Positions 35,598 to 43,941 of a stretch of 64,000 nucleotides of DNA are shown piece by piece; the first letter of the stretch is position 1, and each line of letters opens with the position of its first letter. The DNA lies in contig CAWAGB010000006.1 of assembly GCA_963781555.1 (NCBI GenBank), positions 744,001 through 808,000 on the forward strand, in the 5' to 3' direction. A program made the position numbers and the translations under genes. The notes beneath the pieces are model-generated. The model was given only the letters and a program-made list of their open reading frames with translations. It was not told the origin of the DNA and did not search any database. This DNA is from JAICQM01 sp963781555 (GTDB lineage: Bacteria > Chloroflexota > Limnocylindria > QHBO01).

Positions 35598-37658
35598 GTG
35601 GAGCCAGCAACGACGAATGACTCGGTCACGGTCATCGAGCACGCCAATTTCGCGGTTTCCGACCGCGCGGGCGACATCCTTCCGGGGAGCTACCATGGCT
35701 TCTTCGTCGACGACACCCGTTTCCTGTCACGGCTCACGCTGCGCTTCGGCGGGAAGCGCCCCGAGCCGCTCTCCACGGTCGCCGACGACCATGGGACCGC
35801 GACCTTCTACCTTGCCAACCCGGCCCTGGGACGGCTGCCGCCGAGCAGGGTCGTCATCATCCGCGACCGTTCCGTCACCGATGCCCTGACCGAGCGGGTG
35901 CGGCTGATCAGCTACGCCCCGGAGCCGCAACGGGTGCGGCTGACGATGACCGTGGCGGCCGACTTCGCCGACATCTTCGAGGTCCGCGGCTGGAAGCGCA
36001 TGGCCCGCTCCATCCACCAGGAGCGCGCCGCGCGACAGCTCACCTTCCGCTACGAGCACCGTGGCTTCCGGCGCGAGACGGAGATCACCGTCGATCGCGA
36101 AGCGACGGGGTCGGACGGCGTGCTCGGCTTCGACGCGGAGCTCGAGCGGGGCGTGCCGTGGGACGTCACGATCACCGTGCGGGCGGCGCGCATCGTGCGC
36201 GGGACGCGCCGCACCCCGCCGGCCGCCAGCGTCCGCGAGCCGGACCGCGTTCGGGAGTGGCTGCGCGCTGCGCCCACCATCCTGACCGACGACGCGCGGC
36301 TGGCCGCCACGTGGCGCCAGGCGGTGAGCGACATCGGGTCGCTGCTGCTCTCCGTCGACGGCGGTGGCTTCATCCCGGCGGCGGGGATGCCGTGGTACAT
36401 GGCCATCTTCGGCCGCGACTCCGCGATCACGGCGATGCAGACGATGCTGATGGGCTCGGGGGAGCTGGTGGACGGCACGCTCCGCCAGCTGGCGGCATTC
36501 CAGGGGCGATCGGTCGACGCGTTTCGCGAGGAGCAGCCGGGCAAGATTCCCCACGAGGTGCGCAACGGAGAGCTGGCGACCCTGGACCGCGTGCCACATG
36601 GCCGCTACTACGGCTCGGTCGACGCCACGCCGCTCTACGTCCTGCTCTTCCTCAAGGCGGCACGCTGGGCCGGCTGGCTGCGCGACGAGCCACGCGGGCC
36701 GCTCCTCCGGCGGCCGGCCCGGGCGAGCGGGAGCGGGCCGGAGGCCCTGCGGGCCGTGCTGCCGGCCGTCCGCGCCGCCATGGGCTGGATTGACGCACAG
36801 GCGGACGCGGACGGGCTGATCTGGTATCGCCGGCATCACCGCGGCGGGATTCGCAACCAGGTCTGGAAGGACTCCCGCGACAGCTATCGGTTCGCCGACG
36901 GGCGCATGGCGGACCCGCCGATTGCCGCGGTGGAGGTGCAGGGCTACGTGCTTGCCGCGCGCCACGGCTGGGCCGCAATCCTCGACGCGCTCGGCGAGAC
37001 GGGTGAGGCGGAGCGGCAGCGCGCCCTGACCACGACGCTGGCGGCGACAGTCGAGTCCGCCTTCTGGATGCCGGACGCGGGAACCTACGCGATGGGCATT
37101 GACGGGCGGAGGCGCCAGATCGACGCGGTGACCTCCAACCCGGGCCATCTCCTCTGGGCCGGCGCGATCCCGGAGCCGCGGGCGGCAGACGTTGCCGAGC
37201 GGCTCATGGCCGGCGACATGTTCTCCGGCTGGGGGGTCCGGACCATGAGCGCCGAGATGGCGGCCTACAACCCGATCAGCTATCACAACGGGACGGTGTG
37301 GCCCCACGACAACTCCCTCATCGTCGCCGGCCTGGCCCGCTACGGCCACGGCGATGCCGCGTGGCGCATCGTCGACGCCCAGCTCGACGCCGCCACTGCC
37401 GGCCCCGACGACCGGCTTCCCGAGCTGTTCGCCGGCTTCGGCCGCACCACCACCAGCGACCTGGTGCGCTACGCGGTGGCGTGCGCGCCACAGGCATGGG
37501 CGAGCGGCGCGATCGCCCTGCATGCCGAGACGCTGCTCGGGCTTGAGCCGACATCCCGCGCGCCGCGCCAGGCACCCCTGGCGGCCGGCCCGAACGTGGA
37601 GCTGCGCGGGGTGCGGATCGGTGACTGGAGCGGCACGCTGACCAACCGACGGGCCTAG
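35598..37658 (+). CDS. Amylo-alpha-1,6-glucosidase / glycogen debranching-type protein
   Basis: This 686-aa protein begins with the N-terminal GDE-type beta-sandwich (FAVSDRAGDILPGSYHGFFVDDTRFLSRL split over about 14-45). The C-terminal half is an (alpha/alpha)6 barrel containing GMPWYMAIFGRDSAITAMQTM, IPHEVRNGE and SYHNGTVWPHDNSLIVAGLARYG. These motifs identify the prokaryotic debranching/GH-like family often near alpha-glucosidases. It probably hydrolyses alpha-1,6 branches or related glucosides in the cytoplasm. The GTG start is chosen because the family N-terminus follows directly and a -10 box sits 8 bases upstream. Confidence 0.88.
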   Translation: MEPATTNDSVTVIEHANFAVSDRAGDILPGSYHGFFVDDTRFLSRLTLRFGGKRPEPLSTVADDHGTATFYLANPALGRLPPSRVVIIRDRSVTDALTERVRLISYAPEPQRVRLTMTVAADFADIFEVRGWKRMARSIHQERAARQLTFRYEHRGFRRETEITVDREATGSDGVLGFDAELERGVPWDVTITVRAARIVRGTRRTPPAASVREPDRVREWLRAAPTILTDDARLAATWRQAVSDIGSLLLSVDGGGFIPAAGMPWYMAIFGRDSAITAMQTMLMGSGELVDGTLRQLAAFQGRSVDAFREEQPGKIPHEVRNGELATLDRVPHGRYYGSVDATPLYVLLFLKAARWAGWLRDEPRGPLLRRPARASGSGPEALRAVLPAVRAAMGWIDAQADADGLIWYRRHHRGGIRNQVWKDSRDSYRFADGRMADPPIAAVEVQGYVLAARHGWAAILDALGETGEAERQRALTTTLAATVESAFWMPDAGTYAMGIDGRRRQIDAVTSNPGHLLWAGAIPEPRAADVAERLMAGDMFSGWGVRTMSAEMAAYNPISYHNGTVWPHDNSLIVAGLARYGHGDAAWRIVDAQLDAATAGPDDRLPELFAGFGRTTTSDLVRYAVACAPQAWASGAIALHAETLLGLEPTSRAPRQAPLAAGPNVELRGVRIGDWSGTLTNRRA

Positions 37659-37661
37659 AAT
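37656..37661 (+). promoter_or_regulatory. -10-like box (TAGAAT) overlapping the preceding stop codon
   Basis: TAGAAT, whose first three bases are the stop of the debranching gene, ends 9 bases before the GTG at 37671. This matches the leaderless geometry seen elsewhere; it could be coincidence because the stop codon supplies half of the hexamer. Confidence 0.3.
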
Positions 37662-37670
37662 CGTGTCCGC

Positions 37671-39251
37671 GTGACCAGCGACCCATCGAACCGAGCCGCG
37701 CCCTGGTGGCAGGGCGCGGTCATCTACCAGATCTATCCCCGCTCCTACGCCGACGCAAACGGCGACGGCATCGGCGACCTCCGCGGCATCCAGCAGCACC
37801 TTGACCACGTGGTCGAGCTCGGGGCGGACGCGGTGTGGCTCTCCCCCATCTACCCGAGCCCGCTGCACGACTTCGGCTACGACATCAGCGACTACACCGA
37901 TGTCGCCCCCGAGTTCGGGACCCGCGCCGACCTGGACGCACTGGTGACCGCCACCCACGCGCGCGGGCTGCGCCTCCTGCTCGACCTCGTGCCGTGCCAC
38001 ACCTCGATCGAGCATCCATGGTTCACCGAGGCGCGCCGCTCGCGTGACGACCCGCGGCGCGACTGGTACATCTGGGCCGACCCGGCGCCGGGCGGCGGCA
38101 TCCCGAACAACTGGATCGCTGCCTTCGGCGGCTCGTCATGGACCCTTGACGACACGAGCGGCCAGTTCTACCTCCACTCCTTCTACCCCGAGCAGCCGGA
38201 CCTGAACTGGCGCAACCCGGAGGTCGCGGCCGCGATCCACGACGCCATGCGCTTCTGGCTCGACCGCGGCGTGGACGGCTTCCGGGTGGATGCCATCGCC
38301 CACGCGGTGAAGGACGAGCGGCTGCGCGACAACCCGCCGGCCGCGTTCGGGCGCTCCGTGTTCGGGATCGACAGCTCCGGCCACGAGCGCCTGTGGAACG
38401 TCGAGCGCCCCGAGGTGCACGAGGTGATCCGCGGCCTGCGCCGCGTGGTCGACGAGTACGGCGGTGACCGCGTCCTGATCGGCGAGGTGTACACCCCCGC
38501 CGAGCTGCTGGCCGGCTTCCTGGGCCAGGGACGCGATGACGAGTTCCCGCTGGCCTTCAACTTCGAGCTCCTCCACACGCCATGGCGGGCCGATGCGCTG
38601 CGCCTCGCGATCGAGCGTGCCGAGGCGCTCACCCCGGCCGGCACCAACCCGACCTACGCGCTCAGCAACCACGACCAGGTGCGCCACGCCACCCGCTTCG
38701 GGACAGATGCGGTGCGCCTGGCGGCACTGCTCCTGCTCACTCTCCGCGGGACAATCACCCTGTACGCGGGCGAAGAGATCGGCCAGACCGATGCGCCGGC
38801 CCTGCCAGGGCCGCCGTTCGACCGCGCCGGCCGCGACGCCCAGCGCACCCCCATGCAGTGGACCGCGAACGGTGGCTTCACCAGTGGCACGCCGTGGCTG
38901 CCGCTCACCGATGCGGCGGAGCGGAACGTGGCCGACCAGGCCGCCGACCCGGACTCGGTTCTCTCCCTTTACCGCCGCCTGGCCGCCCTGCGCCACGCCA
39001 CGCCGGCCCTCCACCACGGGGAGCAGCGCGGCCTCCTGGACCTGCCCGACGACGCGATCGGTTGGATCCGTGAGGCAGCCGGCGAGCGATTCGCAGTGCT
39101 CGGCAATCTGGGCGAGCGGCCGGTCACCATCTCGCGCCCCGAGCTGATCGGGTCCCGGGTCGTGCTGGCGACGCACGGCACACCGGACTTGGCGGGCGGC
39201 ACCGTGGTCGTCGGTCCGCACAGCGGCTTCGTCATGCGGCTGGCGGAGTAA
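37671..39251 (+). CDS. GH13 alpha-glucosidase (oligo-1,6-glucosidase/trehalose-hydrolase type)
   Basis: This 526-aa protein begins WWQGAVIYQIYPRSYADANGD, typical of GH13 alpha-glucosidases. Conserved regions follow: LLDLVPCHTS, GFRVDAIAH (nucleophile Asp, about 206), LIGEVYTP (acid Glu, about 272) and LSNHDQVRH (transition-state Asp). A C-terminal beta-domain ends the protein. It hydrolyses alpha-1,4 or alpha-1,6 glucosides from the non-reducing end in the cytoplasm; exact linkage is not determinable. It is paired with the debranching enzyme for glycogen or imported oligosaccharide use. GTG start. Confidence 0.93.
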   Translation: MTSDPSNRAAPWWQGAVIYQIYPRSYADANGDGIGDLRGIQQHLDHVVELGADAVWLSPIYPSPLHDFGYDISDYTDVAPEFGTRADLDALVTATHARGLRLLLDLVPCHTSIEHPWFTEARRSRDDPRRDWYIWADPAPGGGIPNNWIAAFGGSSWTLDDTSGQFYLHSFYPEQPDLNWRNPEVAAAIHDAMRFWLDRGVDGFRVDAIAHAVKDERLRDNPPAAFGRSVFGIDSSGHERLWNVERPEVHEVIRGLRRVVDEYGGDRVLIGEVYTPAELLAGFLGQGRDDEFPLAFNFELLHTPWRADALRLAIERAEALTPAGTNPTYALSNHDQVRHATRFGTDAVRLAALLLLTLRGTITLYAGEEIGQTDAPALPGPPFDRAGRDAQRTPMQWTANGGFTSGTPWLPLTDAAERNVADQAADPDSVLSLYRRLAALRHATPALHHGEQRGLLDLPDDAIGWIREAAGERFAVLGNLGERPVTISRPELIGSRVVLATHGTPDLAGGTVVVGPHSGFVMRLAE

Positions 39252-39299
39252 CGTGCGCGCCATGAGGACTCGGCGTGCCACGTGCATGAGCGGCGCTCG

Positions 39300-41348
39300 A
39301 TGAGACGGCCTCCCCCACCCTCCGCCCCGGAGCCGCACAACCCGGTCGATCCGCACCTCGAGGTGCGCGAGAAGCGGCAGGGCAAGCGGATGGGCGACGC
39401 CTACGTGCGCATCGTGCGCCCGTTCGAGGACACGTTCGAGCGCGGAGAAGAGGGCAACCTGATCGCCAGCGAGCGGACGGTCCTGCACCGCAAGGGCTGG
39501 ACCTCGGCGTTGCGCCGGATCCGCACCGCGCTCATCGGCCGACCCATCAGCAGCGAGCGCGAAGCGCATGAGCGACTGAGCAAGAAGAAGGCGCTGGCCA
39601 TCTTCTCCAGCGACAACATCAGCTCCTCGGCCTACGGACCGGAGGAGATGATGCGCGTGCTGGCCACCGCCGGCGTTGCGGCCATCGCCTGGACCCTGCC
39701 GTTGACCATCCTGATCATCGTCATGTTGGCCATCGTCGTGGGCTCGTACCGACAGACGATCAAGGCCTATCCCGAGGGCGCGTCGAGCTACATCGTCGCC
39801 AGCGACAACCTCGGCTCGATGGCCGGCGTGACCGCGGCAGCCGCGCTGATGATCGGCTACGTCGTGACCGTCGCCGTGTCGATCTCCGCGGGCGCGGCAG
39901 CGTTGACCTCCATCTTCCCGGACCTCTTCGACTGGAAAGTGGTCATCGCGGTGATCGCCGTGGTGCTTCTCACGGTGGGCAACCTGCGCGGTATCCGTGA
40001 GTCGGGCACCCTGTTCATGGCGCCGACGTACCTGTACGTGGTGGCGATCCTGGGCCTCATCGGCTGGGGTCTCCTGGAGCAGTTCACCGGCGGCCTGGCG
40101 ACCTACGTTGCGCCGGTGGTCAACGAGGTGGAGGAGGTCGGCCCGCTGCAGGCGCTCTCGATCCTGCTCCTGCTCCGCGCCTTCAGCTCGGGCGCCGTGG
40201 CCCTTACCGGCGTCGAAGCCATCAGCGACGGCGTGCCCGCCTTCGAGAAGCCGGAGTGGAAGAACGCCCGCACCACCCTGACCTGGGCGGCAGCCATCTT
40301 CGCGGTCCTCTTCATCGGCATCGGGTACCTGGTCGTGGTCACCGGGATCGTGCCCGATGCCACCGAGCAGGAGACGGTCCTCTCGCAGCTGACGCGGCTC
40401 ATCACCGGCGAGGGGCCGTACCTGTACCTGGTGCAGATCTCGACGGCGCTGCTGCTGGTCCTGGCGGCCAACACCAGCTTCGCTGACTTCCCCCGCCTGT
40501 CCAGCTTCCTGGCCCGCGACGGCTACCTGCCGCGCCAGTTCGCCTTCCGTGGCGAGCGCCTCGCCTTCACCACCGGCATCGTGGCGCTGGCGCTGATGGC
40601 GGTCTTCCTGATCATCGGGTTCGACGCCAAGGTGAGCGCTCTCATCCCGCTCTACACGCTCGGCGTCTTCATTGCGTTCACGCTCTCGCAGGGCGGCATG
40701 CTCATGCGCTGGTGGCGCCGCCGCGAGGAGGGCTGGCAGCGCGGACTGATCATCACCGGCCTTGGCACGCTGACCACCTTCCTGGTGATGATCGTCGTCA
40801 GCGTCAGCAACTTCACCCGCGGCGCCTGGCTGGTGGCGGTCCTCGTCCCGCTGCTGATGTGGCTCCTGATGCGCATCCACAGCCACTACCAGGGCCTCGA
40901 GCGATCGCTTTCCCTGGAGCAGATCCCGGAGGGCAAGGAGGTCGCCCCGGCGCCCATCGTCATTGTCCCGCTGGCGCGCCTCGACCGTCCCGCCCGCCAG
41001 GCGATAGCCTTCGCCAACTCGATCAGCCAGCATGCTGTGGCGGTGCATATCACCAATGATCCGGAGACCGCCGAGAAGCTGCGCGAGCGCTGGCCGGACT
41101 GGGCGGGCACCACCGAGCTCGTGGTCGTCGAGTCCCCGTATCGGGCCCTGGTCGGGCCGCTGCTGGCGTACATGGACGCCCTCCAGCAGCAGGCCCCGGA
41201 GCGCCCGATCGTGGTGGTCCTGAACGAGGTCGTTCCCAACCATTGGTGGGAGAACCTGCTGCACAACCAGACCGCGCTGCGCCTCAAGCTGCGTCTCTTC
41301 AGCCGCAAGAACACGATCGTGGCGGACGTTCCGTACCACATGAAGTAG
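39300..41348 (+). CDS. APC-family permease, KimA (YdaO)-like, with C-terminal cytosolic domain
   Basis: This protein of about 682 residues has a basic N-terminal region of about 90 residues. LSKKKALAIFSSDNISSSAYG follows, then about 12 TM helices and a cytosolic C-terminal domain of about 170 residues with a Usp-like alpha/beta pattern (PIVIVPLARLDRPARQAIAF). This architecture and the SSDNISSSAYG signature resemble the KimA/YdaO proton-coupled potassium importers, which c-di-AMP inhibits. Related amino-acid permeases are an alternative. No c-di-AMP riboswitch precedes it; the gap to the preceding gene is 48 bases. An in-frame ATG at 39282 would add six residues. Confidence 0.85.
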   Translation: MRRPPPPSAPEPHNPVDPHLEVREKRQGKRMGDAYVRIVRPFEDTFERGEEGNLIASERTVLHRKGWTSALRRIRTALIGRPISSEREAHERLSKKKALAIFSSDNISSSAYGPEEMMRVLATAGVAAIAWTLPLTILIIVMLAIVVGSYRQTIKAYPEGASSYIVASDNLGSMAGVTAAAALMIGYVVTVAVSISAGAAALTSIFPDLFDWKVVIAVIAVVLLTVGNLRGIRESGTLFMAPTYLYVVAILGLIGWGLLEQFTGGLATYVAPVVNEVEEVGPLQALSILLLLRAFSSGAVALTGVEAISDGVPAFEKPEWKNARTTLTWAAAIFAVLFIGIGYLVVVTGIVPDATEQETVLSQLTRLITGEGPYLYLVQISTALLLVLAANTSFADFPRLSSFLARDGYLPRQFAFRGERLAFTTGIVALALMAVFLIIGFDAKVSALIPLYTLGVFIAFTLSQGGMLMRWWRRREEGWQRGLIITGLGTLTTFLVMIVVSVSNFTRGAWLVAVLVPLLMWLLMRIHSHYQGLERSLSLEQIPEGKEVAPAPIVIVPLARLDRPARQAIAFANSISQHAVAVHITNDPETAEKLRERWPDWAGTTELVVVESPYRALVGPLLAYMDALQQQAPERPIVVVLNEVVPNHWWENLLHNQTALRLKLRLFSRKNTIVADVPYHMK

Positions 41349-41460
41349 TCGCGCCGCCCACCCCCGTGAGGCTGCGGGCACGGCTGGCGAGGGCTGGACG
41401 GAACCGTTTACCATGCTAAGCGTCGGTCGTCTCGACGAGCACGCGAGGCCACCGGCCTGC

Positions 41461-41494
41461 CGGCCGTCCGCATCGCTCGGGGTGCGGACGGCCG
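41461..41494 (+). terminator. Perfect 12-bp hairpin between the permease and the retropepsin-like gene
   Basis: CGGCCGTCCGCA (41461-41472), 10-base loop, TGCGGACGGCCG (41483-41494), followed by CACTCGTTTAG. It ends 26 bases before ATG 41521. It may terminate the permease transcript. Alternatively it may lie in the leader of the protease gene, where a TACCAT at 41409-41414 could be its -10, and act as an attenuator. Confidence 0.6.
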
Positions 41495-41520
41495 CACTCG
41501 TTTAGTCCGCGGAGGTACCG

Positions 41521-42357
41521 ATGGAGCTCCTGCGCACCCCGATCACCTTCGTCGCCGCCGACGGCTCGTCCGTCCATTCGCCCATGATCCGCGCCACCGT
41601 CGGGGGCATCGACACGCTGCTCGTCCTCGACACCGGCTCGGAGGTCCACCTCCTCACCAAGGAACTGAGCGACCAGATCGGCCTGTCGCTCGCCGAGGGC
41701 GAGGAGGGGATCGACCATTCCGGTGCCACCATGCCCAGCTGGACGGCAGGCGAGGTACCGATGCTGGCTGGTGGTATCGAGCTGCCGTTGCGCGACGTGG
41801 TCGTCATACCCGCTCCTGCCCCGTTCCCCGGCTGGGGCGTCGGGGGCATCCTGAGCCCGCAGCACCTCCATCCCGATGCTTACATGGTGCTCGACCAGGT
41901 CGACGACGAGCTGCTGCTCATCGACGGTGACGCCGATGCCCTGGCCGCCTGGCTCGCCGATCGGCACCCCGGACTGATGACCCTTCGGCTGTCGCGTGAC
42001 GGCACCTCGACGACCCCGGTCGTGCGCGGCGCGATCGTCCCGTTCGACGAGACGGCGGTGCTCGTCAACTCCGGCGGCAAGCACACCGAGTTCGACGTGA
42101 CGGTGGTCCCCGGCCTCGCCCCCGCAGCGCCCGAGCGGCTGGGCGGCGGGGTGAGCGGGAGCGACGTGATGGGATCGGTGGTCGGAGCGCAGACCCTGGC
42201 CATCGGTGGGCTACAGGTGCCGGTGGCGGAGCTGGCGCTCCGAGAGGGGATGATCTATCCCCACGCCATGATCGGTCGCGACCTGCTGCGCGGGACGGTC
42301 GTCGCGTGTGATGCCGATCCCGCTGGCGAGCTGGTCTGGCAGGTGCCGCGCCGCTGA
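41521..42357 (+). CDS. Two-lobed retropepsin-like aspartic protease, second lobe degenerate
   Basis: This 278-aa cytoplasmic-looking protein has the first lobe with LLVLDTGSEVHLL (D37-T-G-S40), the aspartic protease active site. The second lobe contains AVLVNSGGKHTEF (about 180-192), aligning with the first but with Asn-Ser-Gly in place of Asp-Thr-Gly. Both lobes later show a hydrophobic-Gly-x-Asp/hydrophobic strand (GGILSPQ; MIGRDLLRG). Clan AA enzymes need two aspartates, so this chain would be active only if it dimerises or if the Asn is tolerated. GGAGG lies 5 bases before ACCG-ATG. No signal peptide is seen. Confidence 0.75.
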   Translation: MELLRTPITFVAADGSSVHSPMIRATVGGIDTLLVLDTGSEVHLLTKELSDQIGLSLAEGEEGIDHSGATMPSWTAGEVPMLAGGIELPLRDVVVIPAPAPFPGWGVGGILSPQHLHPDAYMVLDQVDDELLLIDGDADALAAWLADRHPGLMTLRLSRDGTSTTPVVRGAIVPFDETAVLVNSGGKHTEFDVTVVPGLAPAAPERLGGGVSGSDVMGSVVGAQTLAIGGLQVPVAELALREGMIYPHAMIGRDLLRGTVVACDADPAGELVWQVPRR

Positions 42358-42860
42358 ACAAGGCGACGCCGAGGCAGTGTGCAACCACCACCCCGGCGCC
42401 TGTCCCGCACGCCCATCAGCACGGGAGTGCGGGATGCCTCCAATCCTACCTGCCCTGGTCAGACGTGATCCGTGCGGCGTGGGCCCGTGACATGAAACAA
42501 GGCCGAGCTGGAGTGGCTACCTCCTGCTCGACCTCTGGCCCGGCTCCTGAAGTTCCCAGGAGACGAGATGCCCCAATTCTACGCGACGCGATTGGAGCCA
42601 CCCGAGCGCCGCGCCGCCCGGTCTCGAAGATCGTAGATGCAGGTCCGTGACGGCTTGCCAGACGCGAAGGTGGATGCGCGTAGCACCGGTCGAACACCAA
42701 GCGGGGTCGGTGGATTCGGCGGGTCGGGCGGGCCCCATGCACAGGGCCAGCGCCCCATGCGACCGAGCGGCGGTGATACATAGCGTCCTGACGTCCGTAC
42801 CTCATGCATCAACCAGGCGCGTCTGCCGAGAGGCGTGTCAACTCGCACGAGGTCCTCCCA
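42358..42860. other. 503-base region without a convincing large gene
   Basis: GC is lower and coding signals are weak. A stem TCCCGCAC (42403-42410) / GTGCGGGA (42427-42434) with a 16-base loop follows the protease gene and may terminate it. A possible 22-codon ORF with AGGAG lies at 42568-42636 (listed separately). No tRNA, repeat or mobile-element trace is seen. The last 60 bases probably hold the leader of the secreted-protein gene at 42861; no confident promoter was found. Confidence 0.5.
42568..42636 (+). CDS. Possible 22-aa peptide
   Basis: ATG 42568 follows AGGAG with 5 bases spacing. The peptide reads MPQFYATRLEPPERRAARSR plus two residues, then TAG. Its basic ERRAxRS tail loosely recalls the end of the 49-aa product at 29603 (ERRADRSTRR). 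It may be a real micro-ORF or chance; no neighbour relationship helps. Confidence 0.2.
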   Translation: MPQFYATRLEPPERRAARSRRS

Positions 42861-43709
42861 ATGAGACGAGCCCTGTTCGCAATGCTCAGCGCCAGCGCGC
42901 TGGTGGCCCTGGTGGCCATGCCCGCCGCGGCAGCCCATGGTGGCGAGCCCACCGTGGTGGTCATGCAGCACATCTGCAATCCCGATATCCAGAGCGAGGC
43001 CGACTTCGCGGCCGTCGAGGATGCCGGAGCTGGCGGTCAGCCCGGTGGCGAGGGCACCCTGCCCGGCCTGGTGGCAACCGTCCTGGCGTGCCCGGCGGTC
43101 GTGCTGAGCAGCGATACCCCGACAGACGGGATCGGTGCCACCCCGACCGACTTCGAATACAGCGTCGCTGACAGCGACGGCAGCACCTACTCGCTTTCCG
43201 CCGACGGCATGCTGATGGCCGCCAAGCTATGCGAGACCGACATTGACCTCGATGCCGATGGCGACGGAACGAAGAGCCCCGACACCTGCCTCGATGTCAG
43301 CATGTACAGCTTCTCCCCCATCGCCGAAGGCGCCGTGACGGTCACCCAGACCGCTGCCGTCGGTGACTCGCGCTTCGGCGCCATCCGCTTCACCCCGGCC
43401 AGCACCGATGAGATGGCACTCATCAGCGCCGCGAATGGTGTGATCGAGCTGGACACAGCGGCTGACACCCAGGTGGACAGCCCGCCCCTGCCACTGGACG
43501 AGTACAACGACGACGTCGTCGTCGCCCACATCTACAACTTCCAGAACGTCGCCGCCGCCCCGTCGGCCGACCCTGGCGCCTCGATGGGCACCTCCGCCAC
43601 CGCGGATGGCTCCCCGAGCACGCCGGGCACGTTGCCTCTGCTGGTCATCGCCCTGTTTGGTGCGATGGTTGCCGGCGGCGCGCTGGTCCTGGTTCGCAAC
43701 GGCCGCTAG
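42861..43709 (+). CDS. Secreted acidic protein with C-terminal TM anchor
   Basis: This 282-aa protein has signal peptide MRRALFAMLSASALVALVAM with an AAAAH cleavage region. An acidic, beta-rich extracellular domain follows (about 30-235), rich in Asp/Thr/Ala and with two cysteine pairs likely (CNP/LACP and LCET/DTCL). A short Ala/Ser/Pro spacer leads to a C-terminal TM helix (LPLLVIALFGAMVAGGALVL) and a basic tail. This topology fits a cell-surface protein retained in the membrane. No family is recognised; LDADGDGTKSPD resembles a calcium-binding loop. ATG 42861 is chosen over an upstream in-frame ATG because the signal peptide begins there. Confidence 0.75.
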   Translation: MRRALFAMLSASALVALVAMPAAAAHGGEPTVVVMQHICNPDIQSEADFAAVEDAGAGGQPGGEGTLPGLVATVLACPAVVLSSDTPTDGIGATPTDFEYSVADSDGSTYSLSADGMLMAAKLCETDIDLDADGDGTKSPDTCLDVSMYSFSPIAEGAVTVTQTAAVGDSRFGAIRFTPASTDEMALISAANGVIELDTAADTQVDSPPLPLDEYNDDVVVAHIYNFQNVAAAPSADPGASMGTSATADGSPSTPGTLPLLVIALFGAMVAGGALVLVRNGR

Positions 43710-43729
43710 TCGGCCCACCTAGTCCAGAA

Positions 43730-43757
43730 AAGGCGCCCGGCTGCGGCCGGGCGCCTT
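43730..43757 (+). terminator. Perfect 12-bp hairpin terminator after the secreted-protein gene
   Basis: AAGGCGCCCGGC (43730-43741), loop TGCG, GCCGGGCGCCTT (43746-43757), flanked by GAAAA on the left and TTCTG on the right. The A/T flanks make it plausible as a bidirectional terminator, also ending tRNA-Arg transcription from the other strand. Confidence 0.8.
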
Positions 43758-43851
43758 CTGCACGCCACCTGAACGCCAGGGCTGAACGACGGGCTCTTCC
43801 TCGCCGCCCCGGGGACCAGCGGGTATCCAGAGTCCGGTGTGGCTGGGGGGA

Positions 43852-43927
43852 TGGCGCGCCCGGAGGGATTCGAACCCCCGACCTGCTGATCCGAAGTCAG
43901 CTGCTCTATCCACTGAGCTACGGGCGC
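43852..43927 (-). tRNA. tRNA-Arg (anticodon TCG)
   Basis: The 76-base cloverleaf on the minus strand has acceptor GCGCCCG paired with CGGGCGC, then discriminator G and an encoded CCA. The D-arm contains TAGCTCAGTGGATAGAGC. The anticodon stem is GCTGA/TCAGC around loop CTTCGGA (anticodon TCG). The T-arm contains GGTTCGAATCC. It reads CGA codons, and by wobble other CGN. Confidence 0.96.
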
Positions 43928-43941
43928 CGTGCCACGTGATT

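Noticed and set aside
39252..39299. Possible c-di-AMP (ydaO) riboswitch before the KimA-like gene
   Set aside because: Only 48 bases separate it from the preceding stop, too short for that riboswitch, and no conserved core is seen.
38136..41414. A 1092-codon open frame on the minus strand
   Set aside because: It is antisense to the KimA-like permease and GH13 genes, His/Arg/Gln-rich, without family motifs; a consequence of high GC making antisense stops rare.
42446..42805. A 119-codon minus-strand frame in the gap before the secreted-protein gene
   Set aside because: Composition is Arg/Pro/His-rich like other antisense frames, with no ribosome-binding site or recognisable motif.
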